Shown here: one piece after another, positions 31,455-41,974 of the stretch | Position numbering within the stretch: the first letter of the stretch is position 1 | Layout of the letters: each line of letters starts with the position of its first letter | Source: Hyphomicrobiales bacterium | Lineage (GTDB): Bacteria; Pseudomonadota; Alphaproteobacteria; Rhizobiales; Rhizobiaceae | Direction: 5' to 3' | NCBI GenBank assembly: GCA_900469345.1 | Contig: UBWZ01000006.1 | Location: forward strand, 1 to 64,000 | DNA: 64,000 bases | Notes under the pieces: generated by a model | Told to the model about the DNA's origin: nothing | What the model saw: only the letters and a program-made list of their open reading frames with translations | The model's database searches: none | Program-made: the position numbers and the translations under genes

Positions 31455-32282
31455 TCAGGCGCTGCTGGTCGAAGTCAGCGAGCGATAGAAGGAGGGTGTC
31501 AGTCCGGCTTCGGCGCGTGCGATGTCGTTGAACGGTGCCTTCAGGGCGCCTCGAAAGTTTGCCCGTACCAGCTGCTGGAAGGTCGCGGCCGGATCCTTCC
31601 GTTCGCGGGCGCACAGGAAGCGGAACCATTTTGCGCCGACCGCCACGTGTCCCTTTTCGTCGTTGTAGATCACGTCGAGGATCGCGGCGGTCTCCAGGTC
31701 GCCTGTCTCGCGCATCTTGGCCTGCAGCGACGGGGTGACGTCGAGGCCACGCGCCTCGAGAATGAGCGGAACGACGGCCAGCCGCGCCGTCAGGTCGTTT
31801 CGGGTCGAATGCGCGGCCTGCCACAGGCCGTCATGGGCGGGCATGTCGCCGTAATCGGCGCCCATCTCTCTCAGGCGTGCCCTGATCATGCGGAAATGCT
31901 TGGCCTCTTCAAAGGCGACCGTCATCCAGCCGTCGAAAAAGGAAAGGGGCACCGGTTCGGTGGCGAATCGGGCGACGATATCCAGCGCCAGGTCCACGGC
32001 GTTGAGCTCGATATGGGCGATCGAGTGCAGCAGCGCGATGCGTCCCTGCGCGGTATGCAGCGAGCGCTTGGTGACAGCCTTCGGTGGTACCAGTTCGGGC
32101 TTTGCCGGGCGCCCCGGCCGATCCGCGAGCGGCGGATCGAGCGGTGAACGCAGCGACAGGCGCCGTTCGAACCATCGGGTCGCAGTCTCCTGCGCCAGGC
32201 CAGTCTTCCGGTCGAGGTCGGGCGAGGCGATGGCGGCAGTGGCGCCGCCACGCAGTGATGTGATCTGCCAGCTATCCGACAT
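31455..32282 (-). CDS. DUF455 ferritin-like protein
   Basis: A 275-residue DUF455 protein. The helical core has Glu/His pairs expected of a ferritin-like di-metal site: IAHIELNAVDLALD, VAFEEAKHF and NDEKGHVAVG. Some relatives have been linked to tRNA hydroxylation or metal oxidation, but function is not settled. The ATG at 32282 follows GGAGG by six bases; a TTG just before it is less likely. It lies 15 bases after the peroxiredoxin gene. Confidence 0.85.
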   Translation of the reverse strand: MSDSWQITSLRGGATAAIASPDLDRKTGLAQETATRWFERRLSLRSPLDPPLADRPGRPAKPELVPPKAVTKRSLHTAQGRIALLHSIAHIELNAVDLALDIVARFATEPVPLSFFDGWMTVAFEEAKHFRMIRARLREMGADYGDMPAHDGLWQAAHSTRNDLTARLAVVPLILEARGLDVTPSLQAKMRETGDLETAAILDVIYNDEKGHVAVGAKWFRFLCARERKDPAATFQQLVRANFRGALKAPFNDIARAEAGLTPSFYRSLTSTSSA

Positions 32283-32297
32283 CAATGGCCTCCAGCG

Positions 32298-32765
32298 TCA
32301 GAGTGTGCGAACGCTTTCAAGCACATCCTCGGCATGCCCGTCGACCTTCACCTTCGGCCAGATTCTGGCGATGCGTCCGTCCGGACCGATCAGGAAGGTG
32401 CTGCGCTCTATGCCCATGTAGGTCTTCCCGTACATGCTCTTTTCCTTCCAGACGCCGTAGCTGTTGGCGACCTGAGTGTCCTCGTCTGCCGCGAGGATGA
32501 CCGACAGAGCGTGCTTCTTTATGAATTTGTCATGCTTGGCGGCCGTATCGGGCGAAATGCCGATGACGCTTGCGCCTGCCTTCTCGAACTCATCAATGAG
32601 GCTCGTAAAGGAGATCGCCTCCTTGGTGCAGCCGGTGGTGTCGTCCTTCGGGTAGAAATAGACCACGACCGGCTTGCCGGACAAGGACTTCAGGGCAAGG
32701 CGTCCGCCGCCGTCGCGCGGCAGGTCGAAGTCGGGTGCGAGGTCTCCAACAGCCAAATCAGACAT
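32298..32765 (-). CDS. bcp: BCP/PrxQ-type thioredoxin-dependent peroxiredoxin
   Basis: A 155-residue peroxiredoxin with the peroxidatic Cys46 in TTGCTKEAISF. The usual resolving Cys five residues later is Ile51, and the protein has no other cysteine. It must act as a one-Cys enzyme needing an external thiol. AAAGGA precedes the ATG at 32765. It is divergent from the large AsmA-like gene and upstream of DUF455. Confidence 0.92.
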   Translation of the reverse strand: MSDLAVGDLAPDFDLPRDGGGRLALKSLSGKPVVVYFYPKDDTTGCTKEAISFTSLIDEFEKAGASVIGISPDTAAKHDKFIKKHALSVILAADEDTQVANSYGVWKEKSMYGKTYMGIERSTFLIGPDGRIARIWPKVKVDGHAEDVLESVRTL

Positions 32766-32890
32766 GGAATTCCTTTCTTTTGCCGGTATCTTGAGTGATA
32801 GTCGCCGCAATCGCTATATACTTGGCCGGACGGCGTCCAGATCAGTCACGTCCGGTCCTTGCGCATGCAGAAAGATGAGTTCTCAACCAT

Positions 32891-35800
32891 ATGGCGGAAA
32901 TTCGCGGCGAAAGGATCAACTTCAGCAGGAAAGAAATCGTCCCGCTGCATGAACTTCCGTCCGCGCAGGCCGAAGACCCGATTATCGTGCATTGCCCGCC
33001 GCGGCGCTCGCGCGTGCGTCATGTCGGCCGCGCGGCGATGTTGTTCGGCTTTCTGTTTCTCCTGGCGATCTTCAGCGCCGTCTTCGCCATCGAGGGCGGC
33101 ATCGTCGACGGTGCTCTTTCGTCGCGCGCCCAGACGGCACTGAACGACGCGATCGGTCCCCGCTATGTGGCGTCCGTCGGCTCGACGGTCATTCGCTTCG
33201 ACGATCACTTCCGGCTTGCCATCGAGGCACGCGACGTCGATGTGGTGGAGCAGGCGAGCGGCGAGCATTTGAGTCGCGCCGGCGCCCTGCGCCTGGCGAT
33301 CGACCCGCTGGCCCTCCTGGGTGGCCGCATTTCGATCAAGCATATGGAAGCCCAGGATATCCGCCTCGAAACGGCGCAACTGCCGCAGGGTGAGGCCATG
33401 CCGCTGTCGAAGGTGCGTGTCGACGCGACACCGCAGCTTCTCGAGCAGGCTTTCCAGCGGCTGGACGAGGCGCGCGGGCTGATCCAGCGCAGCGGCACCG
33501 CGTCCGTGCGCATTGCCGGCATCCAGATCGTCCTGCCCACGGCACCCGGCCAGGAGCCGATGACGCTCGAGGTCGAGGCGCTCGATCTTGCGCTTCGGCC
33601 GGACGGTGACGTCGAGATCCGCGGCGACGTCAGCCTCAACGGCCGCAGGGCGACGCTGCTCGCCTCGTCAAAGACCGTCGAGGGCGTCACCGCTGCGCTG
33701 TCGGCCAAGCTGACCGGGTTGGAAGTCACCCCCTTCCTCCTCCAGCGCGCCGAAGACGGGACGCCGCGCGAAGGCATAGAGGGCGCGCTCGACCTCGATC
33801 TGTCCGCCACCCGGGCGCGGGAAGCGACACCGCCGGCGATGACGGCAACCTTGCACCAGTCGCCGGGGCATTTCTATTTCGACGGCATCCCCCAGGTGTT
33901 TAGCGGCGCCGAGATCAACGTCGCCTATGATTTCGACAAGGACTCGATCGAGATCCGCCAGTCGCAGGCAAGTTTTGGCCCGACCATCCTGCCGTTGACG
34001 GGCGCCGTGATCGATCTCAATCGCCTCGACCCCAACGACAAGCGGATCGGCTTCGGGCTCGACCTCTTGATCAGTGGCGGCACCGCCGTCGGAGCGACCG
34101 ATGGGGAAGAGCCCGCCCATTTCGACCTGAAAGCCGTGGGGCGCTACCTGTCCGCCGACCGCGAACTGCAGTTTGATCAGATGGGCGTGTCCAGCCCGAC
34201 AGGCGGGATGGCCGGAGCACTGCGCGTCCGGTTTGGGGACAAGTCACCGGAAATCAGCTTCGGGGCGCAGTTGCCGAAGATGGACGTCACGACCGTCAAG
34301 CAGCTCTGGCCTTTCTGGATGGCGCGCAAGCCGCGCGACTGGGTAATGGCCAATCTGTTCAGCGGCACGCTGACCAACGGCTCGATCAGCGTCTTTATCC
34401 CCCAGGGGCGGATGAAGGGGCCGGGTGTGCCGATGGAGCTCAACGGCAACGAGCTGCAGATCGGCTTCGATCTTGCCGATTCGCGCCTCAACATGCCGGG
34501 TGACGTGCCGCCGCTGCGCGATATCACCGCCCATCTGGACCTCAAGGGCGAGGTCCTGCAGGTCGATATCGCCAAGGCTACGTCCTTCCTGCCCTCGGGC
34601 CGGTCCGTGATCGTCGAAAACAGCCGTTTCGCGCTTCCGAACACTTATACCAAGCCGTTGATGGCCGACATGGCGCTGCAGATCTCGGGGGCGGCCGATG
34701 CGGTCACCGAGCTCGCCAATTTCCGCCCGGTCAATGCGCTGAAAAGCACGGGCTACAAGCCTGACGACTTCCGCGGAACGGCGCGGGCGCAGGTCAGCGC
34801 CCACATGGGCCTGATCTCCGACCAGAAGCCGCCCAAGCCGGTCTGGAAGGCCCATATCGATCTTGCGGATGTTTCGCTCGTGCCGCCGATCGCCGGCCGC
34901 AAACTCGCGGCCTTGACAGGCACGCTCGATGTCGACCCCCAGGCGGCTCGCCTCAACGGCAAGGCGACGATCGATGCGGTGCCGGCCGAAGTGACGCTCG
35001 TCGAGCCACTGGACGAGGCATCGCCGGTCAAGCGCGAGCGGACGGTGAAGGCGAGCCTCAGCAATGACCAGCGCGACAAGCTCGTTCCGGGATTGTCGGA
35101 CATCGTCGACGGCACCATCGGTGTCGAGCTTTCAAGGCTGGACGAGAACCGCCAGGGTGTGACGCTCGACCTGACCAAGGCGGCCCTTTCGGTGCCGTGG
35201 ATGGGTTGGACGAAGGGCAGCGGCATCCGCGCCAAGGCACAGTTCGAGGTGTCGGGCGACGGCGACCAGCCGAGCGATATCAAGAACCTCGTGCTCGACG
35301 GCGACGGTTTCGGCGTGCGCGGCAGCCTGTCGCTCGCCAATGGCAGCCTGAGTTCGGCGGATTTCTCGAGTGTGCAGCTGTCGCCGGCCGACAATTTCAG
35401 CCTGTCGCTGAAGCGCTCGAAGGGGATCTTCGATATCAGTATCGGCGGTGCCTCTGCCGACCTGCGACCCATCGTTACCAAGCTGCGCGCCAGCACCGAG
35501 GCCGGCGGTGGCGGAGCAGGGGGCGCCAGCAAGGACAAGGGTGGCGCGACGCTGCACGCCAAGCTCGAACGGGCCGTCGGCTTCAACGATGAATCGCTGT
35601 CCAACCTGTCCATGCTGTTTTCGGTGCGTGACGGAAAGGTCTCGACGGCTGACCTGTCGGCGATCACCGGCAGTGGTCAGGCACTGGTCAGCGAGATGGT
35701 GCGCGGCGACACGATTTCGGTGACCAGCGGCGACGCGGGCGCAGTGGTTCGCTTCCTCAACCTTTATTCCAATCTCCGTGGCGGGCTGCTCAACCTGCGA

Positions 35801-36301
35801 CTGAAGGCGCAGGGCTCCACCTGGCTCGGCTCGGTGGATGTCCGCAGCTTCTCGCTCGTCAACGAACAGCGGCTGCAATCGCTTGTTTCGACGCCGGTCG
35901 GCCGCGATGGTGAAAGCCTCAATGCGGCGGTGAAGAAGAACATCGACGTGAGCGCGGCCAAGTTCCAGCGCGCGTTTGCATCCCTGACCTATCGGGATGA
36001 GGCGCTGTCGATCGAAAACGGCGTCGTGCGCGGTGAGCAGATCGGCGCCACCTTCCAGGGACTCGTGCGCGACTCGTCGGGCAATATGGAAATGACCGGC
36101 ACGTTCATGCCGGCCTATGGTCTGAACCGCCTGTTCGGGGAATTGCCGCTGATCGGCGCCATCCTCGGCAACGGCAACGACCGTGGCCTGCTTGGCATTA
36201 CCTTCAAGCTGCAAGGCCCGTTCGAAAAGCCCAAGCTTTCGATCAACCCGCTGTCGCTGATCGCCCCCGGCGTCTTCCGCCAGATCTTCGAGTTTCAATA
36301 A
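32891..36301 (+). CDS. AsmA-like / YhdP-type (DUF3971) inner-membrane lipid transport protein
   Basis: A 1136-residue protein. It has a cytoplasmic N-terminus, one membrane helix near residues 47-67, then a very long periplasmic region of beta-rich repeats (DVDVVEQASGEHLSRAG..., FRGTARAQVSAHMG...). It ends in an AsmA_2-like domain (GITFKLQGPFEKPKLSINPLSLIAPG). TamB/YhdP/AsmA family members bridge the envelope and help move phospholipid to the outer membrane. Length is normal for the group. It is transcribed alone, converging with tyrS. Confidence 0.85.
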   Translation: MAEIRGERINFSRKEIVPLHELPSAQAEDPIIVHCPPRRSRVRHVGRAAMLFGFLFLLAIFSAVFAIEGGIVDGALSSRAQTALNDAIGPRYVASVGSTVIRFDDHFRLAIEARDVDVVEQASGEHLSRAGALRLAIDPLALLGGRISIKHMEAQDIRLETAQLPQGEAMPLSKVRVDATPQLLEQAFQRLDEARGLIQRSGTASVRIAGIQIVLPTAPGQEPMTLEVEALDLALRPDGDVEIRGDVSLNGRRATLLASSKTVEGVTAALSAKLTGLEVTPFLLQRAEDGTPREGIEGALDLDLSATRAREATPPAMTATLHQSPGHFYFDGIPQVFSGAEINVAYDFDKDSIEIRQSQASFGPTILPLTGAVIDLNRLDPNDKRIGFGLDLLISGGTAVGATDGEEPAHFDLKAVGRYLSADRELQFDQMGVSSPTGGMAGALRVRFGDKSPEISFGAQLPKMDVTTVKQLWPFWMARKPRDWVMANLFSGTLTNGSISVFIPQGRMKGPGVPMELNGNELQIGFDLADSRLNMPGDVPPLRDITAHLDLKGEVLQVDIAKATSFLPSGRSVIVENSRFALPNTYTKPLMADMALQISGAADAVTELANFRPVNALKSTGYKPDDFRGTARAQVSAHMGLISDQKPPKPVWKAHIDLADVSLVPPIAGRKLAALTGTLDVDPQAARLNGKATIDAVPAEVTLVEPLDEASPVKRERTVKASLSNDQRDKLVPGLSDIVDGTIGVELSRLDENRQGVTLDLTKAALSVPWMGWTKGSGIRAKAQFEVSGDGDQPSDIKNLVLDGDGFGVRGSLSLANGSLSSADFSSVQLSPADNFSLSLKRSKGIFDISIGGASADLRPIVTKLRASTEAGGGGAGGASKDKGGATLHAKLERAVGFNDESLSNLSMLFSVRDGKVSTADLSAITGSGQALVSEMVRGDTISVTSGDAGAVVRFLNLYSNLRGGLLNLRLKAQGSTWLGSVDVRSFSLVNEQRLQSLVSTPVGRDGESLNAAVKKNIDVSAAKFQRAFASLTYRDEALSIENGVVRGEQIGATFQGLVRDSSGNMEMTGTFMPAYGLNRLFGELPLIGAILGNGNDRGLLGITFKLQGPFEKPKLSINPLSLIAPGVFRQIFEFQ

Positions 36302-36350
36302 AAAAAAGCCGCGTCTGGCGAGGCCTTTCTCTCGTCTCGTGTGCCGCGGC
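36300..36350 (-). terminator. probable tyrS terminator
   Basis: Read on the minus strand, GCCGCG (36350-36345) pairs with CGCGGC (36313-36308), followed by eight T. The loop is long (31 bases), so efficiency is uncertain. It starts four bases after the tyrS stop and overlaps the end of the AsmA-like gene. Confidence 0.55.
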
Positions 36351-36353
36351 CGC

Positions 36354-37607
36354 TTAGGCCGGGCGGATGAGGATGTGCTTCTTCTTGCCGAGCGAAAGCT
36401 TGATGACGCCGTCCGCGGTGATCTCGCCGCTGCCGATCGTCCGACGCTCGTCGCTGACCGCTTCGTCGTTGATGCGCACCGCGCCACCCTGGACATGCCG
36501 GCGGGCCTCGCCATTGGAGGCGGCAAGACCGGCACGGACGATCAGCGTCAGCAGACCGAGACCCGTCTCGAGCTCTGCCGTCGGGATCTCGACCGAAGGC
36601 AGATTGTCGGCAAGCGCCCCTTCCTCGAAAGTCTTTCGCGCGGTTTCTGCCGCTTCCTCGGCCGCGGCGCGACCATGCAGGAACGCGGTGACTTCGGTCG
36701 CCAGGATCTTCTTGACCTCGTTGATCTCGGCACCACCGAGCGCCGAAAGGCGGGCGATCTCGGTCATCGGCAGGGTCGTGTAGAGCTTCAGGAAGCGACC
36801 GACATCGGCATCTTCCGTGTTGCGCCAGTACTGCCAGAAATCGTAGGCCGACAGCATGTCCGGGTTGAGCCAGACGGCGCCGTTGGCGGACTTGCCCATC
36901 TTGGCCCCCGACGATGTCGTCAGCAGCGGCGAGGTCAGCGCATAGAGTTGCGGCGTCCCCATGCGGTGACCGAGGTCGATGCCGTTGATGATGTTGCCCC
37001 ACTGGTCCGAGCCGCCCATCTGCAGCCGGCAGTCATAGTGCTTCGACAGCGCCACGAAATCGTAGGCCTGAAGGATCATGTAGTTGAATTCGAGGAAGGA
37101 GAGCGATTGCTCGCGGTCGAGCCTGGTCTTGACGCTGTCGAACGACAGCATCCGGTTGACCGAGAAGTGGCGCCCGACATCACGCAGGAATTCCAGGTAG
37201 TTGAGGCTGCGCAGCCAGTCGCCGTTGTTGATCATCAGCGCGTCCCGCTCGCCTTCGCCGTAAGCGAGGTAATTGGAGAAAACGCGCTTGATCGAGGCGA
37301 TGTTGCTCTCGATCGTGTCGAGCGTCATCAGCTGGCGCGCCTCTTCCTTGAACGAGGGGTCGCCCACCATGCCGGTGCCGCCGCCCATCAGCGAAATCGG
37401 CCGATGGCCGGTCTGCTGCATCCAGTGCAGCATCATGATCTGGATCAGGCTTCCGGCATGCAGGCTGGGTGCGGTTGGGTCGAAGCCGATATAGGCCGTC
37501 ACGATCTCCTTGGAGAAGAGCGCGTCGAGGCCGCCTTCGTCGGAAACCTGATGGATGAAGCCACGCTCGTCGAGCGTATGGAGAAAATCGGACTTGAACC
37601 TGGGCAT
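36354..37607 (-). CDS. tyrS: tyrosine--tRNA ligase
   Basis: A 417-residue class I synthetase for tRNA-Tyr. The HIGH-like motif is PSLHAGSL, the KMSKS-like motif GAKMGKS, and [12 protein letters not shown] lies in the tyrosine pocket. A C-terminal S4 domain (about 345-417) is complete. The ATG at 37607 is the normal start. Confidence 0.97.
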   Translation of the reverse strand: MPRFKSDFLHTLDERGFIHQVSDEGGLDALFSKEIVTAYIGFDPTAPSLHAGSLIQIMMLHWMQQTGHRPISLMGGGTGMVGDPSFKEEARQLMTLDTIESNIASIKRVFSNYLAYGEGERDALMINNGDWLRSLNYLEFLRDVGRHFSVNRMLSFDSVKTRLDREQSLSFLEFNYMILQAYDFVALSKHYDCRLQMGGSDQWGNIINGIDLGHRMGTPQLYALTSPLLTTSSGAKMGKSANGAVWLNPDMLSAYDFWQYWRNTEDADVGRFLKLYTTLPMTEIARLSALGGAEINEVKKILATEVTAFLHGRAAAEEAAETARKTFEEGALADNLPSVEIPTAELETGLGLLTLIVRAGLAASNGEARRHVQGGAVRINDEAVSDERRTIGSGEITADGVIKLSLGKKKHILIRPA

Positions 37608-37760
37608 GATCGATCTCTGGGAAAAGGACTGGCAAATTCAGCGCGCCTCTAGCACTGTTCCGCCGCATAATCACTTCAAAACTGAACTCGACCTGCGCGC
37701 GAGCGGTCATGCGCCCGAACGGGCAGGGCGATAGCGATGCATCATCCGGCACCGCGAACA

Positions 37761-37786
37761 TGAAAATGGCCGCATGCGCGGCCATT
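37761..37786. terminator. hairpin terminator after the alpha/beta hydrolase gene
   Basis: AAAATGGCCGC (37761-37771) and GCGGCCATTTT (37776-37786) form an 11-base-pair stem with the loop ATGC. It ends the minus-strand hydrolase transcript 29 bases after its stop and insulates tyrS. Confidence 0.88.
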
Positions 37787-37814
37787 TTAGTATCGTCGGT
37801 CTCGGCCGAAGCCC

Positions 37815-38492
37815 TTATCGGATGCGTTTGGCGGCCGGTTCGGGAACCAGTTCGCCGTTCAGGCGTCGGTCGAGATAATCCTCGCATTCGCCCATCAGCT
37901 CGTCGACCTTGCCGTTGAAGAAGTGGTTGGCGCCTTCGACCAGCTGGTGGGTGATGAGAATGCCCTTCTGCGTCTTCAGCTTCTCGACGAGATTGTTGAC
38001 GTCCTTCTCCGGTGCCACCTTGTCGGCATCGCCGTTGATGATCAGGCCCGACGACGGACAGGGGGCAAGGAACGAGAAGTCGTAGATGTTGGGCTGCGGC
38101 GCAATCGACATGAAGCCTTCGATCTCCGGCCGGCGCATCAGCAGCTGCATGCCGATCCATGCACCGAACGAATAGCCAGCCACCCAGCAGCTCTTCGAAT
38201 CGGGGTGCAGGCTCTGCACCCAGTCGAGCGCCGAGGCGGCATCCGAAAGCTCGCCGGCGCCGTGGTCGAATTCGCCCTGGCTGCGGCCGATGCTTCGGAA
38301 GTTGAACCGCAGGGTCGTAAAGCCGCGCTTCTGAAACATGTAGAACAGCTGGTAGACGATCTGGTTGTTCATCGTGCCGCCGAACTGCGGATGCGGATGC
38401 AGGATGATGGCGATCGGCGCGCTTTTTTCCTTGGACGGCTGGTAGCGTCCTTCCAGGCGGCCTGCAGGGCCGTTGAAAATGACTTCGGGCAT
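37815..38492 (-). CDS. alpha/beta hydrolase (COG2945-like)
   Basis: A 225-residue alpha/beta hydrolase. LHPHPQFGGTMNN forms the oxyanion region, the nucleophile Ser is in AGYSFGAW, Asp in INGDADKVAP and His in GANHFF. This pattern is common in rhizobial predicted esterases of unknown substrate. The ATG at 38492 starts the domain. It is divergent from the suf operon, and the two share a 228-base promoter region. Confidence 0.85.
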   Translation of the reverse strand: MPEVIFNGPAGRLEGRYQPSKEKSAPIAIILHPHPQFGGTMNNQIVYQLFYMFQKRGFTTLRFNFRSIGRSQGEFDHGAGELSDAASALDWVQSLHPDSKSCWVAGYSFGAWIGMQLLMRRPEIEGFMSIAPQPNIYDFSFLAPCPSSGLIINGDADKVAPEKDVNNLVEKLKTQKGILITHQLVEGANHFFNGKVDELMGECEDYLDRRLNGELVPEPAAKRIR

Positions 38493-38545
38493 CGGTACTC
38501 CGGTCAAATTGGTCCGGTTCCAAACGCGTCGTGCCGTGCTTTGAC

Positions 38546-38574
38546 TTGACGAAGCCGCTCAGCTTTTCTACAAC
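38546..38574 (+). promoter_or_regulatory. candidate suf operon promoter with RirA-type operator
   Basis: TTGACG (38546-38551) and TACAAC (38569-38574) with a 17-base spacer form a plausible promoter. TGA-N9-TCA, the iron-responsive (IRO) operator consensus bound by RirA in rhizobia, lies at 38547-38561, over the -35 element and spacer. Six fixed bases can arise by chance; location and gene context raise the odds that it is real. Confidence 0.5.
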
Positions 38575-38720
38575 AGTTTAGAACCATTCGAAATTGGGGC
38601 GCACGCATGGCGCCCGATACGATGTCTCATACGGCAAGCGTGGCTGAATTTTCAAGGAAAATGCGGCCGGTGCCTGCGAGGCGCAGTTTGACTGACCGAG
38701 AAACGGAAGCCGAGCCGGTT

Positions 38721-39887
38721 ATGGCGACCACGCGCAGATATCTGGACTGGAATGCGACCGCGCCTCTTTGTGCGCCGGCGCGCGATGCCATGATGGAAAG
38801 TCTGCAGCTGCCGAGCAATGCGTCCGCAGTGCACGCCGAGGGGCGGGCGGCCCGCGCGGCGGTGGAAAAGGCACGCCGGCAGGTTGCAGCTCTGGTCGGA
38901 GCCGACGCCGCCCATGTCACCTTCACGAGCGGCGCAACAGAAGCCGCCAACCATGTCCTGACCCCCGAGTTTCGCATGGGCCGCGCCGAGCTATCGCTTG
39001 GCGGTCTTTATGTTTCGGCGATCGAACACCCGGCGTGTCGCGAAGGCGGCCGGTTCGACCGCAGCCGGATCACCGAAGTGCCGGTGACCGCCGAGGGGAC
39101 AGTCGATCTCGATGCCCTGGCCGCCCTTCTGGCGGCACACGACCGCGATGCCGGCATGCCTCTGGTCGCCGTGATGCTCGTCAACAACGAGACCGGAATC
39201 ATCCAGCCGGTCGCACAGGCGGCAGCGCTTGCCCATGCTCATGGCGGGATGATCGTCGTCGATGCCGTGCAGGCGGTTGGGCGCGTCCCGGTCGATATCG
39301 TCGCTCTCGATGCGGATTTCATGATCCTCTCCGCCCACAAGATCGGCGGGCCGAAGGGCGCAGGCGCTCTCGTGGCAAAAGGCGAGGTTTTGATGCCGAA
39401 GCCGCTGATGACCGGTGGCGGACAGGAAAAAGGGCATCGCTCCGGGACGGAGAATGTCCACGCGGTCGTCGGTTTCGGCGCAGCCGCCGAGACCATGGCG
39501 ACGGATCTCTCGTCACGCAACGCAGCCATCGGAGCCCTGCGGGAGCGGCTCGAGAGCGGCATGAAAAAGGCGGCGCCGGACGTCATGATCCATGGCGAAG
39601 ACGCCGCCCGCGTCCCCAACACGACCTTCTTCACGTTGCCCGGCCTCAAGGCCGAGACAGGGCAGATCGCCTTCGACCTCGAGGGCATCGCGCTCTCGGC
39701 CGGCTCGGCCTGCTCCTCCGGAAAGGTTGGAGAAAGCTACGTGCTGACCGCAATGGGCAAGGATCCGGCGCTGGGTGCCTTGCGCATCTCGCTTGGACCT
39801 GAAACGACGGCGGACGACGTCGACCAGGCTGTTGCCGCGTTTGCGAAAATCGCGTCGCGGCGCAGGCCGGCGGGGCAGGCGGCGTGA
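38721..39887 (+). CDS. cysteine desulfurase, IscS/NifS-like (SufS2 position)
   Basis: A 388-residue class V aminotransferase-fold desulfurase. The PLP Lys is in LSAHKIGGPKG and the sulfur-accepting Cys in SAGSACSSGK, the IscS-type loop. The frame opens at 38607, but the ATG at 38721 starts the family domain (ATTRRYLDWNATAPL). It heads the suf operon, as the second desulfurase (sufS2) does in Agrobacterium. Confidence 0.92.
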   Translation: MATTRRYLDWNATAPLCAPARDAMMESLQLPSNASAVHAEGRAARAAVEKARRQVAALVGADAAHVTFTSGATEAANHVLTPEFRMGRAELSLGGLYVSAIEHPACREGGRFDRSRITEVPVTAEGTVDLDALAALLAAHDRDAGMPLVAVMLVNNETGIIQPVAQAAALAHAHGGMIVVDAVQAVGRVPVDIVALDADFMILSAHKIGGPKGAGALVAKGEVLMPKPLMTGGGQEKGHRSGTENVHAVVGFGAAAETMATDLSSRNAAIGALRERLESGMKKAAPDVMIHGEDAARVPNTTFFTLPGLKAETGQIAFDLEGIALSAGSACSSGKVGESYVLTAMGKDPALGALRISLGPETTADDVDQAVAAFAKIASRRRPAGQAA

Positions 39888-39900
39888 CGCCATGATATCT

Positions 39901-39920
39901 GCGGAAAGGCAAATTTCCGC
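39901..39920. repeat. hairpin between desulfurase gene and sufB
   Basis: GCGGAAA (39901-39907) and TTTCCGC (39914-39920) form a seven-base stem with a six-base loop, 13 bases after the desulfurase stop. No T-run follows. It may protect or partly attenuate the message. Confidence 0.4.
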
Positions 39921-39994
39921 TTGCCAAGAGGTGGGAAAACCGCCTTCTGGCGCCTACATAGGGAAGACAGTGTCTCCCGCATCGATGACAAGAA

Positions 39995-40016
39995 TTGCCG
40001 GAATTTGACCCGGCAA
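39995..40016 (+). promoter_or_regulatory. hairpin just upstream of the sufB ribosome-binding site
   Basis: TTGCCGG (39995-40001) pairs with CCGGCAA (40010-40016), with an eight-base loop. It ends a few bases before the GGAG of sufB. An imperfect dyad (GGGAAGACA/TGTCTCCC) lies upstream at 39961-39978. A role in setting sufB translation is a guess from position. Confidence 0.4.
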
Positions 40017-40032
40017 GAATTGGAGTATGAAC

Positions 40033-41502
<1,470 letters not shown>

Positions 41503-41537
41503 TGCCGATGGCGCCTGCCTAAAGTTGCAGGACACTC

Positions 41538-41939
41538 ATGACGGCGATTGCTGAGCAGAGACGGGATCGTGGCGGACGGGCGATGCAAAGCGTTGCCCGG
41601 ATCGCGTTCGGCGTGTTCTTTGCCGGCTCGGCGGTGTTGAAGTATTTTGCCGCGACGACGGAGATGCAGATGATGCGGGATGCGGGGTTTGTAAATCCGC
41701 TGCCGCTTTATGTCGTCGCCGCCATGGCCCAGCTGGTGCTTGGCACGGCAGTGATCATCGACCGGTTCACCCGACCGGCGGCGCTGGGGCTGGTGCTCTA
41801 CGTCGCCGTCATCAGTTATTATCTCCATCCGTTCTGGATGCTGACCGGCGAGGCCTGGTCGATCCAGTTTCAGTTATTCACCAAGAACCTTGGCATCATG
41901 GCCGGCCTGCTTGCCGTCGCCGGTGCCGCCGCCCAGTGA
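41538..41939 (+). CDS. DoxX family membrane protein inside the suf operon
   Basis: A 133-residue protein with four predicted membrane helices. The first holds VARIAFGVFFAGSAVLKYFA, the DoxX pattern; later helices are around 55-78, 83-98 and 112-130. DoxX proteins include thiosulfate:quinone oxidoreductase subunits and redox stress proteins. The gene sits 35 bases after sufB and 35 bases before sufC on the same strand, with AGGA before its ATG. It is not part of canonical SUF machinery. Confidence 0.8.
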   Translation: MTAIAEQRRDRGGRAMQSVARIAFGVFFAGSAVLKYFAATTEMQMMRDAGFVNPLPLYVVAAMAQLVLGTAVIIDRFTRPAALGLVLYVAVISYYLHPFWMLTGEAWSIQFQLFTKNLGIMAGLLAVAGAAAQ

Positions 41940-41974
41940 GCTTCGGCCGCTGACGACAGACAAAAGAGGACATC

